A DNA stretch of 64,000 nucleotides from NCBI GenBank assembly GCA_910575605.1, contig CAJTEW010000008.1:62001-126000 (forward strand), in the 5' to 3' direction. Below the pieces are notes generated by a model. The model had not been told where the DNA came from and searched no databases. It saw only the letters and a program-made list of their open reading frames with translations. Positions 17,601 through 24,185 of this stretch are shown here, in pieces. The translations under genes were made by a program, and so were the position numbers. Within the stretch, counting starts at the first letter, position 1. Every line of letters starts with the position of its first letter. This DNA is from Lachnospiraceae bacterium. Its GTDB lineage: Bacteria > Bacillota > Clostridia > Lachnospirales > Lachnospiraceae.

Positions 17601-18083
17601 ATGGTTACACAGCAGATGAGAGTTGTGTTGTGTACAAACCAGAGGCAGAAGGTGTCGGGTGCATCTGCTACGGCAGTACCGGCACTGCCATGGGTGCTTC
17701 CGTGGCTGGAGAAGGCCGGAGAAGTCTTTGGTGCAATAATTTTAGGTATATTCTTTTATGAAGGAACCAAAAAGGAACAGGACAAGCGGGATGAGCAACA
17801 AGAAAAAATTGATGAAGCGGAAAAAGCCAAAGAAGCTGGGGAACCTAGGGAAAATCATAAAGTAGTAAGGAATAAAAAAAATTTACCACCAAATGGTGAT
17901 CCGTATTCTTCAGCGGATTTGTTGAATCCAGATGGAACTGTGAAACAGAGAAGATATTATGGCCCAGATGGGAGAGCGGAAAGAGATATAGATTTCAATC
18001 ATACTGATGATGGCACTCATGAATTCCCACATATACATGATTGGGACTGGAGCAAGAAAAGCCCAAGACAACAAGGAGGATAG
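11700..18083 (+). CDS. Rhs/YD-repeat protein, C-terminal part with toxin tip A
   Basis: This is the same reading frame as the preceding part, separated only by the TGA at 11667. It holds dozens of YD repeats of about 20 residues (type YTYDxxGNLxSxTDxxG), which in Rhs proteins build a shell around the toxin. The Rhs core follows at about 17030-17345, with YYLYDGRGSVTGV, GFQYLRARYY and RYSYVMNNPLNYADPTGH. After that come a pre-toxin segment with a hydrophobic stretch (PWLEKAGEVFGAIILGIFF) and a distinct tip ending in a His/Asp-rich GTHEFPHIHDWDW. The tip is probably a nuclease-like warhead, but I do not recognise its family. ATG 11700 has no ribosome site, so independent translation is doubtful. 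The immunity gene starts two bases after the stop. Confidence 0.85.
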   Translation: MEDGSLLYMRGDGSYLFFTENEDGSYTAPAGYVYDLKSVSYEGTDHDEIGWEIKDADQSIWSFDKYGVLRFVTDVDGFKTTLEYDEDYNLNKICTSSGKEFGIKQDKSGYIREITLPDGGKLSYTYDKKGNLISAENADGGVRKYHYDDDSRMISWEDENGNTVITNTYDKEGRVVKQADAEGGEALFEYGKGKTVTTDNEGNQTTYLYDGQYRTTTISYPDGTKCLKSYNGENQLAKEVTANGTKAWTYDGFGNISSETREDGNTASYAYNEQNKLVSFTDYNGAVTSYEYDASGNVALQCQPDGTTVSFVYDELHRLISMTDGRGVTSTFGYDGANLISYTDGEGGTWSFAYDAMNRILSETDPLGNTKSVSYNGKGDVISEQAGDRGTIKYGLDGAGNIISITDAVGNVTSFTYDAMYNITGGTDPEGHKVSYQYNKNYQEILTTDDKGNTTACEYDSMGRLIKETNEDFGTRLYEYDTAGNLVRTTDGEGGATATVYNKQGLPLKVTDALGNVTQYSYDALGNETEVLHADGGSRKTTYDSMGRIVTKTDELGAVLTYQYDANGNVISLSDDSGRTYTFEYDRNNNRTKETNPEGGVSLYAYDAAGRQISFTDPEGRTEAYTYDGADRMTSVKNALGEVSTSEYDKNGRLKKSTDGRGGASSFTYNGVGNMTSVTDPLGNITAFKYDETDNLSQTIDALKGTSVYEYDSMGNYTKTTDALGNTYSYTYDKNGNPVSVLAPDGTETVFSYDSTGRMVESSDAQGLTVTYEYDSEGRLIHSEDNSGSSMSYTYDRAGNVLSQTDGLDRTVSFEYDKYGRLLKITEADGSVTSYEYDVMDRITAVTDAEGKRTSFIYDKAGNRLSMTEAEDAVYQYAYDKKNRIISSTDPLGASSYFKYDANDNVTEAVDENGIKTAYTYDANNNLTSMTDGNGGKTTYEYDELDRKIKEASPLKETAEYRYDALGNLTKYKDPMGLITEYKYDSLGNMTEAVSPKGAVTKYTYDYHGNVTSVMDPKGNETAYTMDLHDNVTKITQVDGGEYSYSYDKAGRLTSMTSPLGYKKSFTYDKADNIVKETDSLKSQTSYTYDRVHRMTGAVDALGGKTGFGYDKFGNLISETDPLGRTSTYSYDLAGRLTQAADPLGRLTKYTYDPAGSLISLTKPGARTTSYGYDKNYNIVSVTDPMGYVEKTVYDKDNRITSETDALGQSQAYVYDKNGQVTSATDKRGFVTGFDYDAHGNIITITDKSGRKTHREYDDNDNLVKVTDALGGITAYAYDNMDRLTAFTDAAGKKTTYTYDKEGNLTSLKDAAGKKETFGYDEKGRLTSHTYASGKKISYDYDKLNELLKKSYEDAKGKETEEAVLYAYNSAGERISMEDATGKSSYETDALGRLIKVTNGSGKEVGYAYDEAGNLQEITYPDGRKTSYEYDLNDNLIKVTDCDGKGTRYSHDALNRVTEVIRGNGTKSTLTYDEEDHVTRIVNICGSCGKEVSSYSYKYNEQGYIIGEEASELESGTRKEPSWEDWYNWGGKKKETSKADCEHQEKIVKIYREYEYDENYQLTRCTEKVDGGSKTVHNYTYDMTGNRTEYERIINGVTKLKYKYKYNNSNQLIKRTNAKIWGDPGTIYNYDGNGNLVKKCDKTNSADPVEYEYTPENRLKAVREGGTVLMAALYDGDNNKVFEIDNTYKWEDCYGDEVLIPESQRTEKGDSPKEELASLVKGGVKAKGYTLTEYVNDVNRENTQVLAEYSAADTLRQAYTYGEEGIGERTAVAKSGESSYYLYDGRGSVTGVLSETGALINSYRYDSYGNLTSGIPEAVNYYGYNGESANVKTGFQYLRARYYYAENGTFITEDSDLGTKENPLTRNRYSYVMNNPLNYADPTGHRAKAASGIGRTGAVVKSIGNIAKTVTNAVKAVAGVVMAVGSIHAQAAQTGGTKGQTRGAYQSGYVPSGKFGGRLSYIQYMSKMVTQQMRVVLCTNQRQKVSGASATAVPALPWVLPWLEKAGEVFGAIILGIFFYEGTKKEQDKRDEQQEKIDEAEKAKEAGEPRENHKVVRNKKNLPPNGDPYSSADLLNPDGTVKQRRYYGPDGRAERDIDFNHTDDGTHEFPHIHDWDWSKKSPRQQGG

Positions 18084-18084
18084 A

Positions 18085-18453
18085 ATGTTTGAATTACATG
18101 ATAGTTTATTAGTAGCATATGAAGTTGATATTAAACATAAAGAAATTGTATTAGAAGTGGAGAAAGGAGAAAAATCTAAGAAGGTTGTTTTTAAGGAAGT
18201 ACTAACACATATGTTTGAGAATATTTTATTATATAATATTATTCTCCAAATAGAAGAGTCTAAAATAGCATATTTCATAAAAGAAAATAAAAGCGAGTTA
18301 ATGCAAGGACAACCATATTTATGGCCTATGGATTATGATTCTCTAGAAAATTTAGAAAAATATTTGGTTTTAAATGAATATAAATATATACAAATCTATT
18401 CATCTATGGGGCTATGTGGATGGATACTAGCCAAGGATTGGAATTGTATATAG
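18085..18453 (+). CDS. putative immunity protein for Rhs toxin tip A
   Basis: A 122-residue acidic cytoplasmic protein (MFELHDSLLVAYEVDIKHK...) whose AGGAGG ribosome site lies inside the last codons of the Rhs gene and whose ATG is two bases after its stop. It is markedly more AT-rich than the YD-repeat core, which is usual for exchangeable toxin/immunity tips. No domain is recognised. Its role is inferred from the fixed toxin-then-immunity gene order of polymorphic toxin loci. Confidence 0.7.
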   Translation: MFELHDSLLVAYEVDIKHKEIVLEVEKGEKSKKVVFKEVLTHMFENILLYNIILQIEESKIAYFIKENKSELMQGQPYLWPMDYDSLENLEKYLVLNEYKYIQIYSSMGLCGWILAKDWNCI

Positions 18454-18492
18454 ATGGTGAAAGTGCTGTATAGCTAAAGGAATTATTCAGCT

Positions 18493-18633
18493 GAATTATT
18501 TGAAGTGGTTGATTCCCAAATGCACTTTGACAGAAAAAAAGGAGGCATCTATCTTAGTGCCGGGACTATTACGGTAACAGGGAGAACAGAGGCAAAATAC
18601 AGTCAGGGGCTGTTGCACAATAAGGATAAATAA
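18493..18633 (+). pseudogene. gene fragment of unknown origin between cassettes
   Basis: An open stretch without a start signal reads ELFEVVDSQMHFDRKKGGIYLSAGTIT in two overlapping parts (ELFEVVDSQMHFDRKK, then KGGIYLSAGTITVTGR) and ends inside the small inverted repeat at 18604-18657. Its beta-rich, Gly/Thr-rich pattern is reminiscent of structural secretion or tail-spike proteins, but I cannot assign it. It looks like the tail of a gene lost during recombination or insertion. Confidence 0.35.
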
Positions 18634-18657
18634 AAAATCTTGTGTGAAACAGCCCTG
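18604..18657. repeat. 54-bp inverted-repeat element resembling joined IS ends
   Basis: CAGGGGCTGTTGCACAA at 18604-18620 and TTGTGTGAAACAGCCCTG at 18640-18657 are imperfect inverted repeats around an AT-rich centre. Ends of the form CAGGGGCTGT are known from IS1182-like elements. No transposase is present, so this could be a solo remnant, a very small MITE-like element, or simply a strong hairpin. Confidence 0.45.
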
Positions 18658-18801
18658 AAAAATATGAGAGGAAACACATAGAGCAGAGCAATCGGAGGAG
18701 CCAAGAAAGTTGCATCAGGAATCGGACGTACAGGCGCGGTAGTAAAAAGCATAGGAAATATCGCGAAAACTGTTACCAATGCGGTAAAGGCAGTAGCGGG
18801 C

Positions 18802-19425
18802 GTGGCCATGGCAGTAGGAAGTATACATGCACAGGCAGCGCAGACAGGCGGGACAAAAGGCCAGACGCGGGGAGCATATCAGAGCGGATATGTGCCATCA
18901 GGAAAGTTTGGAGGCAGATTAAGCTATATACAATATATGTCTAAGATGGCTACACAGCAGATGAGAGTTGTGTTGTGTACAAACCAGAGGCAGAAGGTGT
19001 CAGGTGCATCTGCTACGGCAGTGCCAGCACTGCCATGGGTGATTCCGTGGCTGGAGAAGGCCGGAGAAGTCTTTGGTGCAATAATTTTAGGTATATTCTT
19101 TTATGAAGGAACCAAAGAAGATAAGGATTCCAAAGATTCGTTAGAAGGATGGGGGGATGAACAGGAAGAAGATAGTGATGAAGAAATAGAATCACAAGAT
19201 GTTGATGTAGATAATCTCCCTGAAGGATGGAGTAAAACAGAACATAATGGTTTTATACATATACGTGATGAAAATGGTACTATACGAATTAGGATAGATC
19301 CACCGGATAAAAATACTCCATATCCGCATAAGCACTTATATGATAAAAGTGGAAATCCAATAGATATAAATGGAAATCCTGTTGATCGAAGAAGTCCAGA
19401 TGCACATATACCGTTAAATGAATAA
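18802..19425 (+). CDS. orphan Rhs C-terminal cassette B (displaced toxin tip)
   Basis: The frame, open from about 18682, repeats the pre-toxin part of the Rhs protein (from 18705 nearly identical to 17360 onward) and then diverges after FFYEGTK. The new tip has an acidic linker and a domain with GWSKTEHNGFIHIRDENG, IRIDPPDKNTPYPHKH and RRSPDAHIPLNE, resembling His-rich tips in other polymorphic toxins. There is no secretion signal, YD region or ribosome site; the first possible start is GTG 18802. It is therefore a stored spare tip that could be joined to the full gene by recombination across the shared segment. Its immunity gene follows at 19732. Confidence 0.7.
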   Translation: MAMAVGSIHAQAAQTGGTKGQTRGAYQSGYVPSGKFGGRLSYIQYMSKMATQQMRVVLCTNQRQKVSGASATAVPALPWVIPWLEKAGEVFGAIILGIFFYEGTKEDKDSKDSLEGWGDEQEEDSDEEIESQDVDVDNLPEGWSKTEHNGFIHIRDENGTIRIRIDPPDKNTPYPHKHLYDKSGNPIDINGNPVDRRSPDAHIPLNE

Positions 19426-19457
19426 TAGGATATATCTAGTATTTTATAATCTAAAAT

Positions 19458-19495
19458 AAGTGTTCTCTATTTTATAAAAAGAGAACACTTTTGTG
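19458..19495 (+). terminator. terminator after cassette B
   Basis: AAGTGTTCTC at 19458-19467 pairs with GAGAACACTT at 19481-19490, followed by TTGTG. The remaining part of the 306-base gap to 19731 holds no gene that I can see; it contains only a wide 9-base inverted repeat (TTCCAAGTG at 19586, CACTTGGAA at 19649). Confidence 0.65.
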
Positions 19496-19731
19496 AAAAG
19501 TAATTTTAGTGTAGTATTGCGACTTTTTGGGAGTAAATTTTTTTGTGTTTAACTTTGTAAAAGAGTCATTGTAATTAGTTGAGATTTCCAAGTGTTGGCA
19601 ATATTCTTTTGTATGGATAGAGTTAATTACATAGCAACATTAATCTGGCACTTGGAAGTCTTGCATGATTATAGAGATATTGTTATTTTATAAGTTGGTT
19701 AGATGCAAGAACTAAAGGAGACTGGTTTAAG

Positions 19732-20127
19732 ATGACAATAAATGAAATTCGAAAAAAATTGGATGAAATAAATTATTGGGATTGTAAGGCTTTGGATTTT
19801 GCTATCCAGTATTTTGGTGATGAAGCAGAAATTGTTATAGAAATACAGGAAGGTCTTTGCTATTCTATAAAGTTTTTGCTATGCCATAAAGTAAAATATG
19901 AAACTGATGTAAAAGACAGGTGGAAGATAACAGAAGTCAGGAATATGAGTAAAAAGCAGTTGGGCTATTATGTGCAAGACATTACGGTGAAAGAAAATGA
20001 GGAAAGCGATTTTATAGAAGTGCAGATAATATTGGATTTGTTGTATGTAAACATAGTGTGTAAGGATGTACTTTTTTCACAGTTTCCATATGAAATGAGA
20101 GAATTTTTTTGGCATAGGAACGAATAA
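19732..20127 (+). CDS. putative immunity protein for orphan cassette B
   Basis: A 131-residue protein (MTINEIRKKLDEINYWDCKALDF...) with AAAGGAG before its ATG. It is AT-rich, has no signal peptide or membrane segment, and is predicted to be cytoplasmic. The arrangement of a domain with alternating hydrophobic strands (IVIEIQEGLCYSIKFLL) is common for small immunity proteins, but I recognise no family. It stands alone between the cassette B terminator and cassette C, and has its own ribosome site. It may protect against toxin B delivered by relatives even if the local toxin is silent. Confidence 0.65.
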   Translation: MTINEIRKKLDEINYWDCKALDFAIQYFGDEAEIVIEIQEGLCYSIKFLLCHKVKYETDVKDRWKITEVRNMSKKQLGYYVQDITVKENEESDFIEVQIILDLLYVNIVCKDVLFSQFPYEMREFFWHRNE

Positions 20128-20145
20128 TGCAATTTACAAGAATCC

Positions 20146-22129
20146 TCTTACAGCTATAAGTATAATGAGCAGGGCTATATTATCAGCGAGGAAGCTTCCG
20201 AATTAGAGGCTGGGACAAGGAAGGAGCCCAGCTGGGAGGACTGGTACAACTGGGGAGGAAAGAAAAAGGAAACCGGCAAGGCGGACTGTGAGCATCAGGA
20301 GAAGATAGTAAAAATCTACAGAGAATACGAGTATGATGAGAATTACCAGCTTACCCGCTGCACGGAGAAGGTGGATGGCGGCAGCAAAACTGTCCATAAT
20401 TATACCTATGACATGACAGGGAACCGTACAGAATATGAGCGTATAATAAACGGAGTGACAAAGCTTAAATACAAATATAAATACAACAATTCCAACCAGC
20501 TCATAAAGCGTACCAATGCCAAAATCTGGGGAGATCCGGGAACCATATACAATTATGACGGCGACGGAAACCTGGTGAAAAAGTGCGACAAAACCAACAG
20601 CACCGACCCGGTAGAGTGCGAGTATACCTCGGAGAACCGCCTGAAGGCCGTAAGGGAAGGCGGAACTGTCTTGATGGCGGCCCTGTATGACGGCGACAAT
20701 AACAAGGTGTTTGAAATCGATAATACTTACAAATGGGAGGACTGCTACGGCGACGAGGTTTTGATACCGGAATCCCAGAGGACAGAAAAAGGAGACAGCC
20801 CGAAGGAAGAGCTGGCATCCTTTGTAAAAGGCGGCGTAAAGGCCAAGGGCTATACACTGACGGAATATGTCAACAACGTGAACCGGGAGAATACCCAGGT
20901 ACTTGCAGAATACAGCGCGGAAGACACCCTGCGCCAGGCATACACCTACGGGGAAGAGGGAACCGGAGAGCGGACGGCAGTTGCTAAAATCCGGAGAAAG
21001 CAGTTATTATTTATATGACGGAAGAGGAAGCGTGACAGGCGTTCTTTCGGAGACAGGGGCTCTTACCAACAGCTACTGCTATGATTCATACGGGAATCTG
21101 ACATCAGGAACCCCGGAGGCAGTGAATTACTACGGGTATAACGGTGAATCCGCAAACATAAAGACAGGCTTCCAGTACCTGCGGGCAAGATATTATTATG
21201 CAGAAAATGGCGCCTTTACAACAGAAGACAGCGACTTAGGGACAAAGGAGAATCCGCTTACAAGGAACCGGTACAGCTATGTGATGAACAATCCGCTGAA
21301 TTATGTGGATCCAACGGGGCACAGGGCGAAAGCCGCATCAGGAATCGGACGTACAGGCGCGGTAGTAAAAAGCATAGGAAATATCGCGAAAACTGTTACC
21401 AATGCGGTAAAGGCAGTAGCGGGCGTGGCCATGGCAGTAGGAAGTATACATACACAGGCAGCGTAGACAGGCGGGACAAAAGGCCAGACGCGGGGAGCAT
21501 ATCAGAGCGGATATGTGCCATCAGGAAAGTTTGGAGGCAGATTAAGCTATATACAATATATGTCTAAGATGGTTACACAGCAGATGAGAGTTGTGTTGTG
21601 TACAAACCAGAGGCAGAAGGTGTCAGGTGCATCTGCTACGGCAGTGCCAGCACTGCCATGGGTGCTTCCGTGGCTGGAGAAGGCCGGAGAAGTCTTTGGT
21701 GCAATAATTTTAGGTATATTCTTTTATGAAGGAACCAAAGAAGATAAGGATTCCAAAGATTCGTTAGAAGGATGGGGGGATGAACAAAACGAAGAAGATC
21801 AAAGGGATGGGACTAATTCAAAAGAAGAACCAGATACTATAATAGATAAAAAGCGAGTAGGGCATATTTTTAGGGATAGTGAGGGACATATGTCAGAAGA
21901 TACGGAGGAAAATAGACAAAGATTAGAGGATGCTGCTAACAATAAAGATAATTATTTGGGAAAAGATGCTTATGGAAACGAATGGTATGCAGAAAACAAC
22001 CCAGATGGGACTCAGACATGGGTACAGGTTAGAAATGGCAAAATTATAAATGGTGGGGTTAATAATATACCTAAAGAATATAACCCTAACATCGGGCTGT
22101 CTAGGCCCACAAAACCAAGCCAAAAGTAA
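20146..22129 (+). pseudogene. orphan Rhs cassette C: 1.6-kb duplicate of Rhs core with frameshift, nonsense codon and new toxin tip
   Basis: From 20146 to about 21739 the DNA is a near copy of 16179-17771 (offset 3967), covering the last YD repeats, the Rhs core and the pre-toxin segment. It lacks the 5' 7 kb of the gene. An extra A in the run at 20986-20989 shifts the frame, and CAG has become TAG at 21464-21466, so the copy cannot be translated through. From the shared EGTKEDKDSK segment onward the frame is open to 22129 and encodes a new tip with RVGHIFRDSEGHM, NEWYAENNPDGTQTWVQVRNG and GGVNNIPKEYNP. This tip resembles a nuclease-type domain seen in Rhs and CdiA proteins; family assignment is unsure. 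Confidence 0.8.
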
Positions 22130-22255
22130 TAATACTTGTTGGATTTGTGTAAAAATTTTTTAACAACATTTAAGAAAAGAATAGGGCTTCTTAAAAAAAT
22201 TATCAATGCTACCAAAGTGATTATATGCTAAAACTTATAGAAGGGAAAATGTAAA

Positions 22256-22645
22256 ATGAGATATACAATAAAGGATATTTTTCTGTATATGAGGAAGTTT
22301 CTAGAAATTTATTATATCAGCTCGCAGTCCGATGATCTCGGCACGCTGTTAGGAGACACAATGTTTTTTGAAGAAGGTAATAGTACTGCAGATCCGGCGG
22401 CATGGTTTGATTGGAAAGATTCTATATTGAAAGTGACAGGAGGTTTTGCAGAAAATATGTATTTGAATGTTTATGATAGTTATTTGTGTATTGTTGAATT
22501 TATTGATAGATATGGTAGGAGAATAAATTCCGTAGAAGTTTCAGACATGATTAGTGAAATGAAAATGATAGATAAAGATGAGAGAGAATTAGAATACTGG
22601 CGGCTATGGAAGGAACTTCTGAAAGAAACTAATGTGGAACTGTGA
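22256..22645 (+). CDS. putative CdiI-like immunity protein for cassette C
   Basis: A 129-residue acidic protein located 126 bases after the tip of cassette C. It contains SDDLGTLLGDTMFF and ADPAAWFDWKDSI, a pattern I recall from immunity proteins of contact-dependent inhibition (CdiI-type) systems, followed by a C-terminal helix. A GAAGGGAAAATGTAAA ribosome region precedes the ATG. Unlike its toxin cassette it is intact, which fits selection to keep protection against non-self toxins. Confidence 0.7.
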   Translation: MRYTIKDIFLYMRKFLEIYYISSQSDDLGTLLGDTMFFEEGNSTADPAAWFDWKDSILKVTGGFAENMYLNVYDSYLCIVEFIDRYGRRINSVEVSDMISEMKMIDKDERELEYWRLWKELLKETNVEL

Positions 22646-22759
22646 GTTGGGAAAGATAAGTGCTTTTTATTGCTGTTTCTAATATCAGGAAACTGTAGGT
22701 TAGAAAAGATGGTATTTATTTTGTTGGTCCGATTACAAAATCCAAATAGCAGAGAGAAC

Positions 22760-22794
22760 AGAAAAGCTCCCATTTTTCAGGCGGGAGTTTTTCT
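22760..22794 (+). terminator. terminator after immunity gene C
   Basis: GAAAAGCTCCC and GGGAGTTTTTC form a stem with A-rich left and T-rich right flanks, as in a bidirectional rho-independent terminator. Confidence 0.65.
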
Positions 22795-22839
22795 GTATAG
22801 GTACTGAAGGTATTGTACATTTAAAGGAAAGGGACAATT

Positions 22840-23193
22840 ATGTTGTCAAAGATTTTGGGTAAGACTGCTAAAATATGGGAAGAAGCATATAAAGCAGAGA
22901 TAAGGTTTTATATAAAGAATGGGGGAATACTCGGAGCATATGCGCTCACAGAGGATACGGACACTGTTTTACCGTGTTCGCCTGATTTTCAGATTGACGG
23001 GACTCCTGTCAAAATGCTGGAATTATGCCTGATCACATTTGACGGAGGGCCACAAATTGGTAGTGTTGACTACCGCACTGCTATAAAGGTATTAAAGCAG
23101 AATAATCCCCTGGAGAAAAAGGGACATATATTAGTGAAGGGCATGAGCAGGGAACAACTGACTCGTTTATATAATAAGTGTTTGCTGCTGTAA
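22840..23193 (+). CDS. unrecognised 117-residue protein at the end of the toxin locus
   Basis: AAAGGAAAGGG precedes an ATG opening a 117-residue frame (MLSKILGKTAKIWEEAYKAEIRF...). It has a hydrophobic core, no signal peptide, and the segments PDFQIDGTPVKMLELCLITF and GHILVKGMSREQLTRLYN. I do not recognise a family. Position just after an immunity gene suggests it could be a further immunity or accessory protein whose toxin has been lost, but nothing in the sequence proves this. Confidence 0.55.
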   Translation: MLSKILGKTAKIWEEAYKAEIRFYIKNGGILGAYALTEDTDTVLPCSPDFQIDGTPVKMLELCLITFDGGPQIGSVDYRTAIKVLKQNNPLEKKGHILVKGMSREQLTRLYNKCLLL

Positions 23194-23258
23194 GATTTTA
23201 AATAGAAATGTGAGGATACTGGATAGCTATAGATAATTAGATTTTATGGAGGGCTAAG

Positions 23259-23888
23259 ATGAGAAAATATATAGAAAAAATAGCTGTTGTATTAATGCTG
23301 ACATTATTTATCGGTATGACAGGATGCTCAAAAGCAGAGGATTTTAATGCAGAGGCTTATATGAAAGACTGTATGGATGCCCGTTACCGCGGAGAATACA
23401 AGGGATATGCGGACTGCCTGGGGATTTCTGAAGATGAAGCAAAGAAGCAGATAGAGGAAAGCTTTGAGAAAAGTATTGCCGCACAGTTTGAGGTTTCTGA
23501 CGGGATATCCGAAGAGGGAATTGCTGCTTATGTAGAAAAGATGCGAGAGGTTAATAGGCTTGCAAAATACGAAATACTTGAGGCAGCAGGGATGGAGGAC
23601 GGGAGCTATACGGTAAAGGTACAGGTAGAGCCGTCGGATGTATTTCAGACGCTGGAGAAAAGTGCGGGGGAGGTAAGCAGCGAACTGATTGTACAAGGGA
23701 AGACAGAATCGGACCCGGGTATATTTGAGACTGTACTTTGCGAGAGTGTCCAGAAGAGTATTGACGGGAATACATATGGAAGCCCGTTTATAGTGGAAGT
23801 GACAGTAACAAAGGATGATTCCGGTGTATATGTTTTGGAGGAAATGGAGATGGACAGGCTGGAAGCAGCAATGTTTCCGGGAGAATAG
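23259..23888 (+). CDS. small surface lipoprotein of unknown function
   Basis: A 209-residue protein with a type II signal peptide: basic MRKYIEK, a hydrophobic core (IAVVLMLTLFIG) and a lipobox ending at GMTGC-S, so Cys23 should be lipidated and the protein held on the outer face of the membrane. The mature part is helical and acidic, with repeated YM/EA patterns. It resembles the general group of small DUF5105-like lipoproteins of Lachnospiraceae, but I cannot assign it firmly. GGAGG precedes the start. It may belong to the toxin locus or be independent. Confidence 0.75.
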   Translation: MRKYIEKIAVVLMLTLFIGMTGCSKAEDFNAEAYMKDCMDARYRGEYKGYADCLGISEDEAKKQIEESFEKSIAAQFEVSDGISEEGIAAYVEKMREVNRLAKYEILEAAGMEDGSYTVKVQVEPSDVFQTLEKSAGEVSSELIVQGKTESDPGIFETVLCESVQKSIDGNTYGSPFIVEVTVTKDDSGVYVLEEMEMDRLEAAMFPGE

Positions 23889-24100
23889 AAGAAGATTATT
23901 ATTGGAAAAGGGAGATTTTAACGGCTGCTGTAAACCGGGGAACGGCAAGTTAATATGTTTAAAGGAAGTGAATAGAAAGATACTGTGCATACCGGGAAAA
24001 ACTAGAAATCAATCGACCTTCAAAATTCCATGATCAGCCACATAGATTTTTCCTGAAATTTAAGAGGCGGCTTTCCCAGCACATCTTCTCCTGCGAAGTT
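23889..24100. other. intergenic stretch, no gene seen
   Basis: No supported gene. Together with the palindrome that follows, it makes a 297-base gap between the lipoprotein gene and the convergent PucR-type regulator. Confidence 0.5.
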
Positions 24101-24177
24101 GGGGACGGGGTAAAATGAGAAAGTGCCTGTCCCTACCTTAGATGGGGACAGGCACTTTCTCATTTTACCCCGTCCCC
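24101..24177. repeat. 77-bp long-arm palindrome, copy 1
   Basis: A 34-base left arm starting GGGGACGGGGTAAAATGAGA pairs with a right arm ending TTTTACCCCGTCCCC around a loop of nine to ten bases; the innermost pair is mismatched (T at 24134). The same element recurs at 28712-28788 and 58101-58177, each exactly 77 bp. It lies between two convergent genes and could also act as a terminator. Confidence 0.9.
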
Positions 24178-24185
24178 GACCCACT

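Noticed and set aside
19586-19657. TTCCAAGTG...CACTTGGAA as a hairpin or attachment site
   Set aside because: Nine-base arms separated by 54 bases are too weak and no integrase is near.
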